This document shows, piece by piece, positions 6,439 to 15,500 of a stretch of DNA of 48,416 bases. Within the stretch, counting starts at the first letter, position 1. Each line of letters begins with the position of its first letter. Source of the stretch: Phyllobacterium phragmitis (GTDB taxonomy: Bacteria; Pseudomonadota; Alphaproteobacteria; Rhizobiales; Rhizobiaceae). The stretch is taken from contig NZ_PVBR01000031.1 of assembly GCF_002980495.1 (NCBI RefSeq), positions 1-48,416 of the forward strand. Direction: 5' to 3'. The translations under genes and the position numbers were made by a program. The notes below the pieces were generated by a model. That model was not told the origin of the DNA. It made no database searches and saw only the letters and a list, made by a program, of their open reading frames with translations.

Positions 6439-8631
6439 TCAGCCATTCTGCATCCGCCATAGCTGCGCATAGCGCCCGCCCTGCCCTAGCAGCGCCGCAT
6501 GCGGGCCCTGCTCCACAATCTCGCCCTTTTCCAGAACGATGATCCGGTCGCACTGGCGCATGGCGTTCAGCCGGTGGGCGATCATGATCGCCGTGCGCCC
6601 TTCGAGGATCTGTGGCAGGTTCTGCAGGATCGCCGCCTCGGATTCATAATCGAGCGCCGACGTCGCCTCGTCGAAAATCACGATGGCCGGATCGGCCAGC
6701 AGCGCGCGGGCAATGGCGATCCGCTGCCGCTGCCCGCCCGAGAGAGCGCCGCCGCGCTCGCCCACCTGGGCCTCGTACCCGCCGGGAAGCGCGGTGATGA
6801 ACCCATGCGCCCCAGCCCGCCGCGCCACCTCCTCGATCCGCGCCTGCCCTGCGCCGGGATCGCCGAGGGCGATGTTCTCGCGCACCGATCCGTTGAACAG
6901 AAAGCTCTCTTGCAGCACGACCCCCATCTGCCGGCGCAGCATCGCTGGATCCGCCAGCGCGAGGTCCACCCCGTCGACCAGCACCTGCCCGCTTTGCGGC
7001 ACATAGAGCCGCTGGATCAGCTTGGTGATCGTGCTCTTGCCCGACCCGCTGAGCCCGGTGACGCCGATCTTCTCGCCCGGCCGGACATGCAGGCTGAGCC
7101 GGCGCAGAACCTCGGCGCCATCCACGCTGTAGCGAAAGGTCACCTTGCGCAGCTCGACCTCGCCCACGATCTTTCCCAGCGAACTGCGCCCCGGCGCCGC
7201 CAGCGGTTCGGCGGGATGGTTCAGGATATCGCCGATCCGGCGGATCGACACGCCGACGTGCTGGAAATCCTGCCAGATCTGCGCCATCCGCAGGATCGGC
7301 ATGGTGACATGGCCCGCCAGCATGTTGAACGCCACCAACTGACCGATGCTCAGATCCCCGGCCATCACCATCCGCACCCCGAACCACAGCAGCAACGCGC
7401 TCAGCACCCGCTGCACCAGCCCGATCGCCCCGCCGCCCCAGTTGCCCATCATGGAGGTACGAAACGAGGCGCGCAGATAGGCGGCCAGCCGGTCTTCCCA
7501 CTCGCGCCGGAACCGGTCGCCCACCGCCAGAGATTTCACCGTCTCGATTCCTGTCACCGCCTCGGTCAGGAAGGCGGTATTGTCGGCATTCCGCTCAAAG
7601 CTCGTCTCGACCCGTCGTCGCAGCGCCGGAGCGATCACCGTCCAGATCAGCAGATAGACCGCCAGCGACGCCACCACCAGCCAGGTCAGCTGCGCCGCAT
7701 AGCGGAACATCACCGCAAGAAACACCCCGACGAAGGCCAGATCCAGCACCAGCATCAGCGCCGATCCGGTGAGAAAATTGCGGATCCCGTCCAGTTCGCG
7801 CACCCGGGCGATGATGTCTCCGGTCTGCCGGGTCCGGAAATATGACAACGGAAGCGAGACGAGATGGCGATAGACCCGCGCCGACAGCTCTGAATTCACG
7901 CCGCTGGCGAGGTGGCTGAACACCAGATTGCGGAAATAACTCATCAGCGGATCGAAGACCGCGATCGCCAGCATGCCGATCACCAGCACATCGAGGCTCT
8001 GAAGCTGGCGGCTTACCAGCACGCGATCGATCACCAGTTGCGACAGAACCGGCGACACCAGCGCGAACAGCTGCAGACAAAGCGCCGCGATGATCACCCG
8101 CCGGAACCGCGCCGCGTGTTTCAGGATCGAGGGCAGGAACCACGCAAACCCGAAGCCGCCATCCGCGGCCAGCGTCCCGGGCGCCCGCGCCAGCAGGATC
8201 GCCTGCGGGGCAAAGCGCCGTTTCACCTCCTGCGGCGGAACATGCGCCTCCTCTCCGGTGAGCGGATCGCGGATTGTCAGCCCACCGGCCCCCGCAGAGA
8301 CCACCACCGTGAAGGCACCGGCATCGCCCTTAGCACCGGTATCCCGCGCGCGCAGCAGCATCGGCGTGGGCAGCCGGTCCAGCCGCTCCGCCCGCAGCGC
8401 CATCACATCGGCGCGCAGGCCGATCCGTCGCGCCGCGCGCAGGATGTCGATGGTCTCGAAGGCGCCCGTCGTCTTGCCGTGGAAATGCCAGATCTGCATC
8501 GCGTCGCAGGGCAGGTCCAGCAGGGCCGCCGCAGCCACCAGCCCCTGCAGGCCGCTGTCCAGCCGCGGGGTTGCGGGCGTGCCATCGTTCTCGCGGGCGA
8601 TATCAAAGAGATATTCGGCGGTAAGGCTCAT
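6439..8631 (-). CDS. Type I secretion ABC exporter, second ATPase (RtxE/HlyB-like)
   Basis: A 730-residue exporter ATPase of the HlyB class. The first 150 residues form a peptidase-C39-like domain in which the catalytic cysteine position is replaced (LDSGLQGLVAAAALL), so it should bind but not cleave substrate. The membrane domain covers about 165-470. The nucleotide-binding domain has Walker A GLSGSGKST from 526, signature LSGGQ from 630, Walker B VIFDEA at 651-656 and H686. The start overlaps in style with its neighbour: the HlyD stop and this ATG sit as TGAGATG, implying translational coupling. It is the last gene of a three-gene ABC-HlyD-ABC set, the layout of MARTX rtxB-D-E, where two different ATPases are required. 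It could therefore form a heterodimer with the exporter at 10065-12320. Confidence 0.92.
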   Translation of the reverse strand: MSLTAEYLFDIARENDGTPATPRLDSGLQGLVAAAALLDLPCDAMQIWHFHGKTTGAFETIDILRAARRIGLRADVMALRAERLDRLPTPMLLRARDTGAKGDAGAFTVVVSAGAGGLTIRDPLTGEEAHVPPQEVKRRFAPQAILLARAPGTLAADGGFGFAWFLPSILKHAARFRRVIIAALCLQLFALVSPVLSQLVIDRVLVSRQLQSLDVLVIGMLAIAVFDPLMSYFRNLVFSHLASGVNSELSARVYRHLVSLPLSYFRTRQTGDIIARVRELDGIRNFLTGSALMLVLDLAFVGVFLAVMFRYAAQLTWLVVASLAVYLLIWTVIAPALRRRVETSFERNADNTAFLTEAVTGIETVKSLAVGDRFRREWEDRLAAYLRASFRTSMMGNWGGGAIGLVQRVLSALLLWFGVRMVMAGDLSIGQLVAFNMLAGHVTMPILRMAQIWQDFQHVGVSIRRIGDILNHPAEPLAAPGRSSLGKIVGEVELRKVTFRYSVDGAEVLRRLSLHVRPGEKIGVTGLSGSGKSTITKLIQRLYVPQSGQVLVDGVDLALADPAMLRRQMGVVLQESFLFNGSVRENIALGDPGAGQARIEEVARRAGAHGFITALPGGYEAQVGERGGALSGGQRQRIAIARALLADPAIVIFDEATSALDYESEAAILQNLPQILEGRTAIMIAHRLNAMRQCDRIIVLEKGEIVEQGPHAALLGQGGRYAQLWRMQNG

Positions 8632-8632
8632 C

Positions 8633-10063
8633 TCATCGCTCCCGCAGCGCCATCGACTGGTACTCCTGCAGCGGGCTCAGCAGATAGTCGATCACCCGGC
8701 GCTCGTCGGTCCGGATCTCGGCGGTCAGCTCCATACCGGCCGAAAGAGGAATCGCGCCATCATCGGTGCTGAAGCTCAGCCGGTCCAGCCGCACCCGCGC
8801 CGGGTAGACGAGGCCGAGCGTCTCGTCGGAAACCGAATCCCTGGAGACCTGCAGCACCTCGCCGGTGATCGTGCCGTACTTGGTGTAGGGGAAGCTCTCT
8901 ACCTTCACCTGCACCGGCTGGCCACGACGGACGAACCCCGCATCCCGGTTCAGGATGTTGACCTCCGCCTCCAGATCGTCGGTTTCCGGCACCACCATCA
9001 TCAGCGCCTGTCCGGCCTGCACCACGCCGCCGATGGTATGCACCGCAAGCTGCTGCACGACGCCATCGACCGGCGCTGCAATGGTCTGCATCCGGGCGGT
9101 CTCCTGCGCCTTGATCAGCTCCTGCCCGAGCGCGCCGAGATCGGCGCGGCTCTGTTCCAGACGCTGCAGCACGCTTTGGCGCCATTCGGCCTCCTGGCGG
9201 GCATTCTCGGAAACCAGCGTTTCCTGCTGCACCTGCAGCACCGCCAGCGTGTCCGTCTGCTCGGCAAGAGTGCGGCGCTGTTCGACCACCTGCTTCTGAA
9301 GGGTCAGCAGATCCATCCGCGCGTAGATGCCCTTTTCCGCCAGTGGCTTCATCGAGTCGTGGCGATCCTGCGCGATCCGAAGTAACGTCTCGGATTCCGC
9401 TACGGAATGCGCCGAGGCCAGTTGCTGTGCCGCGATTTGCCGGAGTTGCGACAGATAGGTCTCGCGCGCGGCGGTGCGGGCGAGCCATTCCCCCTCCAGA
9501 TAGGTCAGTGCCTGCGCCTTCTGATCCGCTGCCAGATCGCCCCGCGCGGCAAACTCCGCAACCGGATCGTCCGACAGCAGGGCCTCAAAGCGGGCAACGC
9601 TGGCGGCGTTGCTCTCCACCTGCCGTCTCAGCCGGTCGAGATCGGCGCGCGCGGAGGTCGGGTTCAGTTCAACCAGCACCTCACCGGCCCGCACCGTCTG
9701 GCCATCGCGCACGCGAATATCCGTCACCACCCCGCCCGCCGCCGCCTGCACCGTCTTGGAATATTGCCCGACGATGACACGCCCCGGCGCGGTCGCGATC
9801 ACATCCAGCCGGCCGCGCACTGACCAGATCAGCGCCCCGGCGCAGAGCAGCATGATCGCCAGCCCCAGTAGCCGCCCGACCCGCGAGGGCGGGCGTTCGA
9901 GGATCTCCAGATAGGCTGGCAGAAACTCCAGCTCCAGCCGCCGCCGCGAGGGGCCCTTCGCCTCCCCACGCTGCCCGCGCCAGGCGGCCAACAGTGCGCG
10001 CAGATGCCTGCGGCGCCCCCTCTGCTCGCCATGCGCCGCCTGCCCTGTCGCCCTGCGCGCCAT
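8633..10063 (-). CDS. Type I secretion membrane-fusion (HlyD-family) protein
   Basis: A 476-residue periplasmic adaptor that would bridge the exporter ATPases and an outer-membrane TolC-like channel. A basic cytoplasmic N-terminus is followed by one membrane segment at about 65-83 (LLGLAIMLLCAGALIW). Next is the barrel/lipoyl half-motif GRVIVGQYSKTVQAAAGGVV, and a long charged helical coiled coil at about 140-320. The return half-motif is TIAAPVDGVVQQLAV, then the C-terminal beta domain ending in VIDYLLSPLQEY. The start at 10063 is chosen over 10084 because GGAGG lies seven bases upstream and because it follows the preceding stop as TGAGATG. Its genes on both sides are ABC exporters. Confidence 0.93.
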   Translation of the reverse strand: MARRATGQAAHGEQRGRRRHLRALLAAWRGQRGEAKGPSRRRLELEFLPAYLEILERPPSRVGRLLGLAIMLLCAGALIWSVRGRLDVIATAPGRVIVGQYSKTVQAAAGGVVTDIRVRDGQTVRAGEVLVELNPTSARADLDRLRRQVESNAASVARFEALLSDDPVAEFAARGDLAADQKAQALTYLEGEWLARTAARETYLSQLRQIAAQQLASAHSVAESETLLRIAQDRHDSMKPLAEKGIYARMDLLTLQKQVVEQRRTLAEQTDTLAVLQVQQETLVSENARQEAEWRQSVLQRLEQSRADLGALGQELIKAQETARMQTIAAPVDGVVQQLAVHTIGGVVQAGQALMMVVPETDDLEAEVNILNRDAGFVRRGQPVQVKVESFPYTKYGTITGEVLQVSRDSVSDETLGLVYPARVRLDRLSFSTDDGAIPLSAGMELTAEIRTDERRVIDYLLSPLQEYQSMALRER

Positions 10064-10064
10064 C

Positions 10065-12320
10065 TCAGCCCTCCGCCCTTCCAATTGCCGCCGACATGCG
10101 TCCCAGCGTCAGCGTCTGTCGTGGCGCGGCGCTGGACGTGTCCCGCGCGCGCCCGGTTTCGCCGGTCTGCAACCGACAGAGCCGTGCATAGGCCCCGCCA
10201 TGTGCCAGCAGCGCGCGGGGGCTGCCCGCCTCCACGATCCGCCCATTGTCCAGAACGAAGATCCGGTCGCAGTCCCGCACCGTCGACAGCCGGTGCGCGA
10301 TCATGATCACCGTGCGCCCGGCCCGGATTCGCTCCAGCCCCTGTTTCACCCGCTCCTGGGACTCGTCGTCGAGCGCGCTTGTGGCCTCGTCGAGGATCAG
10401 CACTGCGGGATCGTTCAGCACCGCGCGGGCAATGGCGATCCGCTGCCGCTGCCCGCCCGAAAGCGACGCCCCCCCTTCCGCCAACACGGTGTCGTAGCCG
10501 TCCTTCAGCTCCAGTATGAACTCATGCGCACCGGCCAGCCGCGCCGCCCCGATCACCTGGTCCAGCAGCGCCGCCGGGTCGCGGAGGGCGATGTTTTCCC
10601 GCACCGAGCGGTTGAACAGGTAATTCTCCTGCAGCACCACGCTCATGCGCTTGCGCAGCGCCACCGCGTCGACGCCGGCCAGATCTATTCCATCAAGCCG
10701 GATGCGCCCCGCCGAGGGCAGGTAGAGCTTCTGTATCAGCCGCGCCACGGTGCTCTTGCCCGACCCCGAGGCCCCGACGAAGGCCACCATGGACCCGGCC
10801 GGGATATCGAGGCTGAAATCCTCCAGCACCGGCGGCCGATGCGGCGCATAGGCAAAGCGCACCGCCTCGAAGGTGATACCCCCGCCGAGCTTTTCCGGCA
10901 GGCCGGGCTGGGTATCCGAACGCTCGGCGGGGGTATCCAGCACATCCCCCAGCCGGTCGATCGACACCCGCGCCTGCACGTAATCGCGCCACAGCTCTGC
11001 CAGCCGGGTGATCGGCTCGCTGACATGGGCGGCCATCATGTTGAAGGCGATCAACTGGCCGATCGACAGCTCCAGCCCGATCACCATGCGGGCGCCGACC
11101 CACAGCACCAACACAAGGGTAATGCGCTGGATCGCGGCGACGAGGCTGCCTGAAACCTGCATCAGCCTTTGCACGAGAAAGTTCGAGGTGACGAAATTCT
11201 GCGTCTGCGACTCCCAGCGTCGGATCAACTGCGGTTCCAGCGCCAGCGCCTTGACGGTCTCGACGCCGGTCAGGGTCTCGGTGAGGAAGGCATTGTTGAT
11301 CGCGCCGTCGCGAAACATCTCTTCGATCCGGCGTTGCAAACGCGGCGTCGTGAGATAGGCCAGCGTGAAATAGCAGGGCACCGAAGCCGCCACGATCGCC
11401 GTCAACAGCGGCGAATACAGGTACATCACTGCGAAGAAGATCAGCGTGAAGCCAAGGTCGATCAGCAGTGTGTTGGCCGCCCCGGAGAGGAATTCGCGGA
11501 TCGTGTCCAGCTCGCGCAGCCGCATCACCGTCATGCCGGTGCTGCGCGACTGAAAGTAGGAGATCGGCAGATCCATCAGCCTGTCGAACAACCGCGCGCC
11601 CAGCCGGGCATCGATCCGCGTCGTGGTCTGGCTGGCAATGTACTGACGGACGCATTTCAGCAGCACCTCCAGCACCGCGACCAACACCAGCACCGTCACC
11701 AGCACATCCAGCGTCGAGCCCGCCTGGTAAAAGATGACCTTGTCCATCACCACCTGAAAGAAAAGCGGCATCAAAAGGGCCATCAGCTCCAGCATCGCCG
11801 AGGCCGCCATTACCTCGATCGCAAGGCCCCGGTAGCGCAGGAATTCGGGGATGAACCAGGTGATGTCGAACGGGCGCAAGGCCTGCCGGGTGGTACCGCT
11901 GCCCCGGACCTCCAGCACCTCGCCGGACCAGATCCCGGCAAGCTCCGCCGGCGACAGCGCGACCGGGCTCTGCTCTCCCGGGGCGAGCACGAGCGCATGC
12001 TCCTCCGTCAGCCGGGCCAGAACCCGCCAGCCTCCGTCCCCGGTGCGAAACGCCAGCGGCAGTCGCTCTGGATCAAGCCGTGCCAGTGGCAGCCGCCGGA
12101 AGACGGCCCTGAGCCCGAGCGCCCTCGCATAGGCCTTGCCGGCGCTCTTGGCCGGGTGCTCCAGCAGCGGCACCGCCGCCTCCTGCGCCGCCGCCTGATC
12201 CTCCACCACCCGCTGCAGACTGGCGAGGATCAGAATGCATCCGAGCAGCAGTGGCGTCCCGGCCGGGCCGGCGCACTGCACCGGGTCTGCCGTATCGAAC
12301 TGCCGAGGCTGTTGCGTCAT
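10065..12320 (-). CDS. Type I secretion ABC exporter, first ATPase (RtxB/HlyB-like)
   Basis: A 751-residue exporter ATPase. The N-terminal 130 residues resemble a degenerate C39-like domain (LLLGCILILASLQRV), followed by the membrane domain with the RQALRPFDITWFIPEFLRYR lead-in and ISYFQSRSTGMTVMRLRELD. The nucleotide-binding domain has Walker A GASGSGKST from 516, LSGGQ from 620, Walker B LILDEA at 641-646 and H676. The ATG at 12320 is preferred over 12389, because AAGGA lies eight bases before it and the upstream ATG touches the operator. It begins the three-gene secretion operon, 215 bases downstream of a giant RTX gene, its likely cargo. A truncated paralogue about three-quarters identical lies at 30547-31647. 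Confidence 0.93.
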   Translation of the reverse strand: MTQQPRQFDTADPVQCAGPAGTPLLLGCILILASLQRVVEDQAAAQEAAVPLLEHPAKSAGKAYARALGLRAVFRRLPLARLDPERLPLAFRTGDGGWRVLARLTEEHALVLAPGEQSPVALSPAELAGIWSGEVLEVRGSGTTRQALRPFDITWFIPEFLRYRGLAIEVMAASAMLELMALLMPLFFQVVMDKVIFYQAGSTLDVLVTVLVLVAVLEVLLKCVRQYIASQTTTRIDARLGARLFDRLMDLPISYFQSRSTGMTVMRLRELDTIREFLSGAANTLLIDLGFTLIFFAVMYLYSPLLTAIVAASVPCYFTLAYLTTPRLQRRIEEMFRDGAINNAFLTETLTGVETVKALALEPQLIRRWESQTQNFVTSNFLVQRLMQVSGSLVAAIQRITLVLVLWVGARMVIGLELSIGQLIAFNMMAAHVSEPITRLAELWRDYVQARVSIDRLGDVLDTPAERSDTQPGLPEKLGGGITFEAVRFAYAPHRPPVLEDFSLDIPAGSMVAFVGASGSGKSTVARLIQKLYLPSAGRIRLDGIDLAGVDAVALRKRMSVVLQENYLFNRSVRENIALRDPAALLDQVIGAARLAGAHEFILELKDGYDTVLAEGGASLSGGQRQRIAIARAVLNDPAVLILDEATSALDDESQERVKQGLERIRAGRTVIMIAHRLSTVRDCDRIFVLDNGRIVEAGSPRALLAHGGAYARLCRLQTGETGRARDTSSAAPRQTLTLGRMSAAIGRAEG

Positions 12321-12388
12321 CCGCTGTGTCCTTGCCGGGCTGCCGGGTGCCGTCGATACCTGCCGGGCGATTCCGGCCTCACCATTCA

Positions 12389-12415
12389 TGTATACAGGTA
12401 TTTTTTAAGTTTTAC
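12389..12415 (-). promoter_or_regulatory. Secretion-operon promoter with GntR operator (core 12389-12396)
   Basis: TGTATACA at 12389-12396 lies 69 bases before the start of the first exporter gene. On the minus strand it is preceded by TGTCGTAAAAC and an A/T tract (TTAAAAAATACC), matching the layout before both aapJ genes. The secretion operon therefore seems to have its own promoter rather than relying on read-through from the 16-kb RTX gene. Confidence 0.68.
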
Positions 12416-12455
12416 GACAGTCCGTTCCTGGTCGGAAACATCGCCGGTCAGGCGC

Positions 12456-12490
12456 TTGCGCCGCGATGTATGCCCGGCACCGCGGCGCAA
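12456..12490 (-). terminator. Hairpin downstream of the first giant RTX gene
   Basis: TTGCGCCGCG (12456-12465) pairs perfectly with CGCGGCGCAA (12481-12490) around a 15-base loop, 46 bases beyond the RTX stop codon. There is no following U run. It may end or stabilise the giant transcript before the secretion promoter; this is inference from position. Confidence 0.4.
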
Positions 12491-12535
12491 ACGGGCCACG
12501 GGCTGGCCTCTCGACTGGCCCTGTCAGCCGCGCCA

Positions 12536-15500
12536 TCACGCGGCCGCCAATTGCCATGTCTGCGCCGCAAGCGATTTTACCGACAGGTTGTGACCGCCCG
12601 CGCGGTCCCATTCGAACGGATCGTACCACTGCATCGCCGAGACCAGCGCATCAACCCCCGCAGCGCTGATATAGTTGATATTGTCCACGGTGATCTTTTC
12701 GAGCTTGAACTTGTCGCTGCCGCCCGCGAACCAGCCCTCGATGGTGACCTTGGTCGTGCCGGGATCGTCGCTCTCTCGCTTGTAGGTAATCAGCAGGTCT
12801 TCACCTTCCTTGTCAAACCAGATCCGGTCCCAGGCGCCTTCGGTGTCTATTCTGTCGCCGCTGGTGCTGAGGTTCAGCACATCGCTCCCCTGCGCATCGA
12901 GGATATGCACATGGCTGTAATCCTTCGACGTATCCGGCGACCTCCCGACGATATTATAGGTGTCATCTCCGCCGCCGCCGACAAGATATTCGTCGCGCCC
13001 GTTGGAGTTCAGCACATCCGCCCTGTCCAGCGAGGTATCGCCATAATCCACAGACAGCACCGATCCGCCCCGCTGGACGGCAGAGATGTCGATGATCTGA
13101 TCGCCAAAGAACATGTCCGCGCCGCCGGCACCGTCGCCGCGCAGCCCGGAGTGGATGGTGTCCTTGCCGGCACCGCCCGCCACCACGATGGCGCGGCTCT
13201 CGCCCGCAGCATAGATCTCGTCGTTGCCGGCACCGCCATCGACCATCTGATAGGCATCCAGCGTATAGAGGATGTCGTTGTAGCGGCTGCCGATCACGCC
13301 TTCGACATTGTTGACCGCCGACGCCGTGTAATCCGTCATCTGCGAGGCGACCGGCGCTTCGTTCATCAGCCGGACGCCGGCATTGGCGCCCGCTGTGTTA
13401 TGCCCGGCTTCGATCCGGTCAAAGCTCAGAATGTCGAAGCCGGCACCGCCATCATAGCTGTCGTTGCCGGACGAGACGAACAGCACATCGTTGCCGGCGC
13501 CGCCGTTCAGGGTGTCGTCTCCGGTGCCGCCATCCAGAGTGTCAGCGCCATCGTCGCCGTACAGCGTATCGGCGCCGGAGCCGCCATCCAGCGTGTCATC
13601 CCCGGCACCACCCGAAAGGACATCGTCGTCGAGCTGGCCCGAAAGCCTGTCGGCACCGTCCCCGCCATTGAGGGTGTCGTTGCCATGGCCGCCGTCCAGC
13701 ACATCGTCGCCGCCGAGCCCGTTGAGGATGTCATCGCTTTCGAAGCTGCTGCCGGCATAATTGTTGTCGCCCTGGAGGTAGTTGTCACGGGCATTGCCGG
13801 TCAGCACATCGTTGCCGTCCTGCCCGTAAAGCGCCACCATATGGGCGTCGGCCACGATGCGGTCGTCCTTCCAGCCGTGACCCCAGAACTCCTCGATCCC
13901 TTGCAGGCTCAGCGTGTCGCCGCGGGCATTCAGCCTGACAGCGCCACCCTGACTGAAATCGGCGTCGACAGCATAGGACGTGGTCGCAAGGAACGAGACC
14001 CGATCGTAACCCGATCCGCCGACGATGACGTCATGTGTGGTTTCCTCGGCGCCGTAGGGGATCGAGCCAAGCACAAACGCGTCATCGCCGCTGCCCCCGT
14101 CCAGATAGTGATCGCCGAAGGCGTCGCGCAGGGTATCGTCGCCGCCACGCCCGTAGATCGTGTAGACGCTGCTGATCTCGTTGGCATAGGTTCCGCCGGC
14201 ATTCAGCTTTTCGCCGCGGTTCGATCCCTCCACGGCCTCGATCGAACTCCAGTTGCTCCGGCCATAGAGCGAGAATTCGCTACCGGGGGTAAAGTTCAGC
14301 CGCACCGTATCGAAGCCGGCGCCGCCTTCGACGATGGTCTTGCCGCCACTGATCACAAACAGATCGTCGCCTGCCTCGCCCCGGAGCACGTCCGCCTTGT
14401 TGACCGGGCTGATGAGTGTGTCGTTGCCCTTTCCGCCGGAAAGGGTCTTGATCCATGTCGACCCGGAAGACAGGCTGTCGTCGTAGTCTGTCCCCCTGGC
14501 GATCTCGATCCCCCAGACCTCCGAGAAGCCATAGCTCCCGTTGGCCCGGGTCGAAAAGGCCGCCACGTCTGCGAAATCGAAATACACCCCGCCGTCGAGT
14601 TTCTCGAAGCTGAGCACATCGCCGCCGCCGGCCTCGCCGTCGACATAGTCCACCCCGGTGCTGACATAGACAATGTCATTGCCATCGCCACCATCGATGC
14701 TGTCATCGCCGGCGCTGCCGGTGATCGTATCGTTTCCGTCCCCGGCATGGATCGACGTCACACCGCCGCCGCCGGTGATTTCATCCCCGGCGATGGTGCC
14801 GAGCACGATTTCGATACCAGAAATTCCCTGCAGCCCGAGCACTCCTTCCGTGGCCGGTGCCACAGCAGAGAATTCCTGTGTCGAGAAGTCGAGTTTCACC
14901 CCGCTGGTGAACGCGGCGAAATCGGCGGTATCCTCGCCCGCGCCGCCTTCGAAGATATCCGCACCCTGCCCGGCGTAGAACAGGTCATTGCCCGCGCCGC
15001 CTTCCAGCACAGTGCCAACCGGGTTGCCATCCCCGTCAGTCGCAAGCGTGGGCGCCGCGTGGAGGATATCGTCACCGTTCCCGGCCTCGATCCGCCCGAA
15101 GCCCGCCCCCGCATGTACCGTGTCGGCGGTATCGGTGAGCCGCAACACCTCGATCCCGCTCAACCCGGCGACGGTCAGATCGAAGGGCAGCAGCCCGGAG
15201 ATTAGGTCGATCACCAGCCCGGTGTCAGCGCGCGTTCCATCGGCGGCAAGCTCAAGGCTCAGTGTGTCCTCGCCCTCGCCGCCGATCAGCGTGTCGCCAC
15301 CCGCGGTGGCGATCAGAACGTCGTCGCCATCGCCCCCGTCGAGCCGGTCGGTGCCGGCGGTGCCCATCAGGGCGTCGTCACCGTCGCGCCCCTCCAGCTC
15401 CGTCAGCCCGTCATGGCCGACGATCTCGTCGTTGAAATTCGTACCGACGACCTTCTCGATCCCGCTGACGCTGGTGAATTCGAACGGGCCGTAGCGCAGC

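Noticed and set aside
12251-15205. Long open frame on the + strand opposite the RTX tract
   Set aside because: It is the complement of GC-rich RTX repeats, with periodic low-complexity composition and no family motifs or ribosome site. The minus-strand frame is clearly the coding one.
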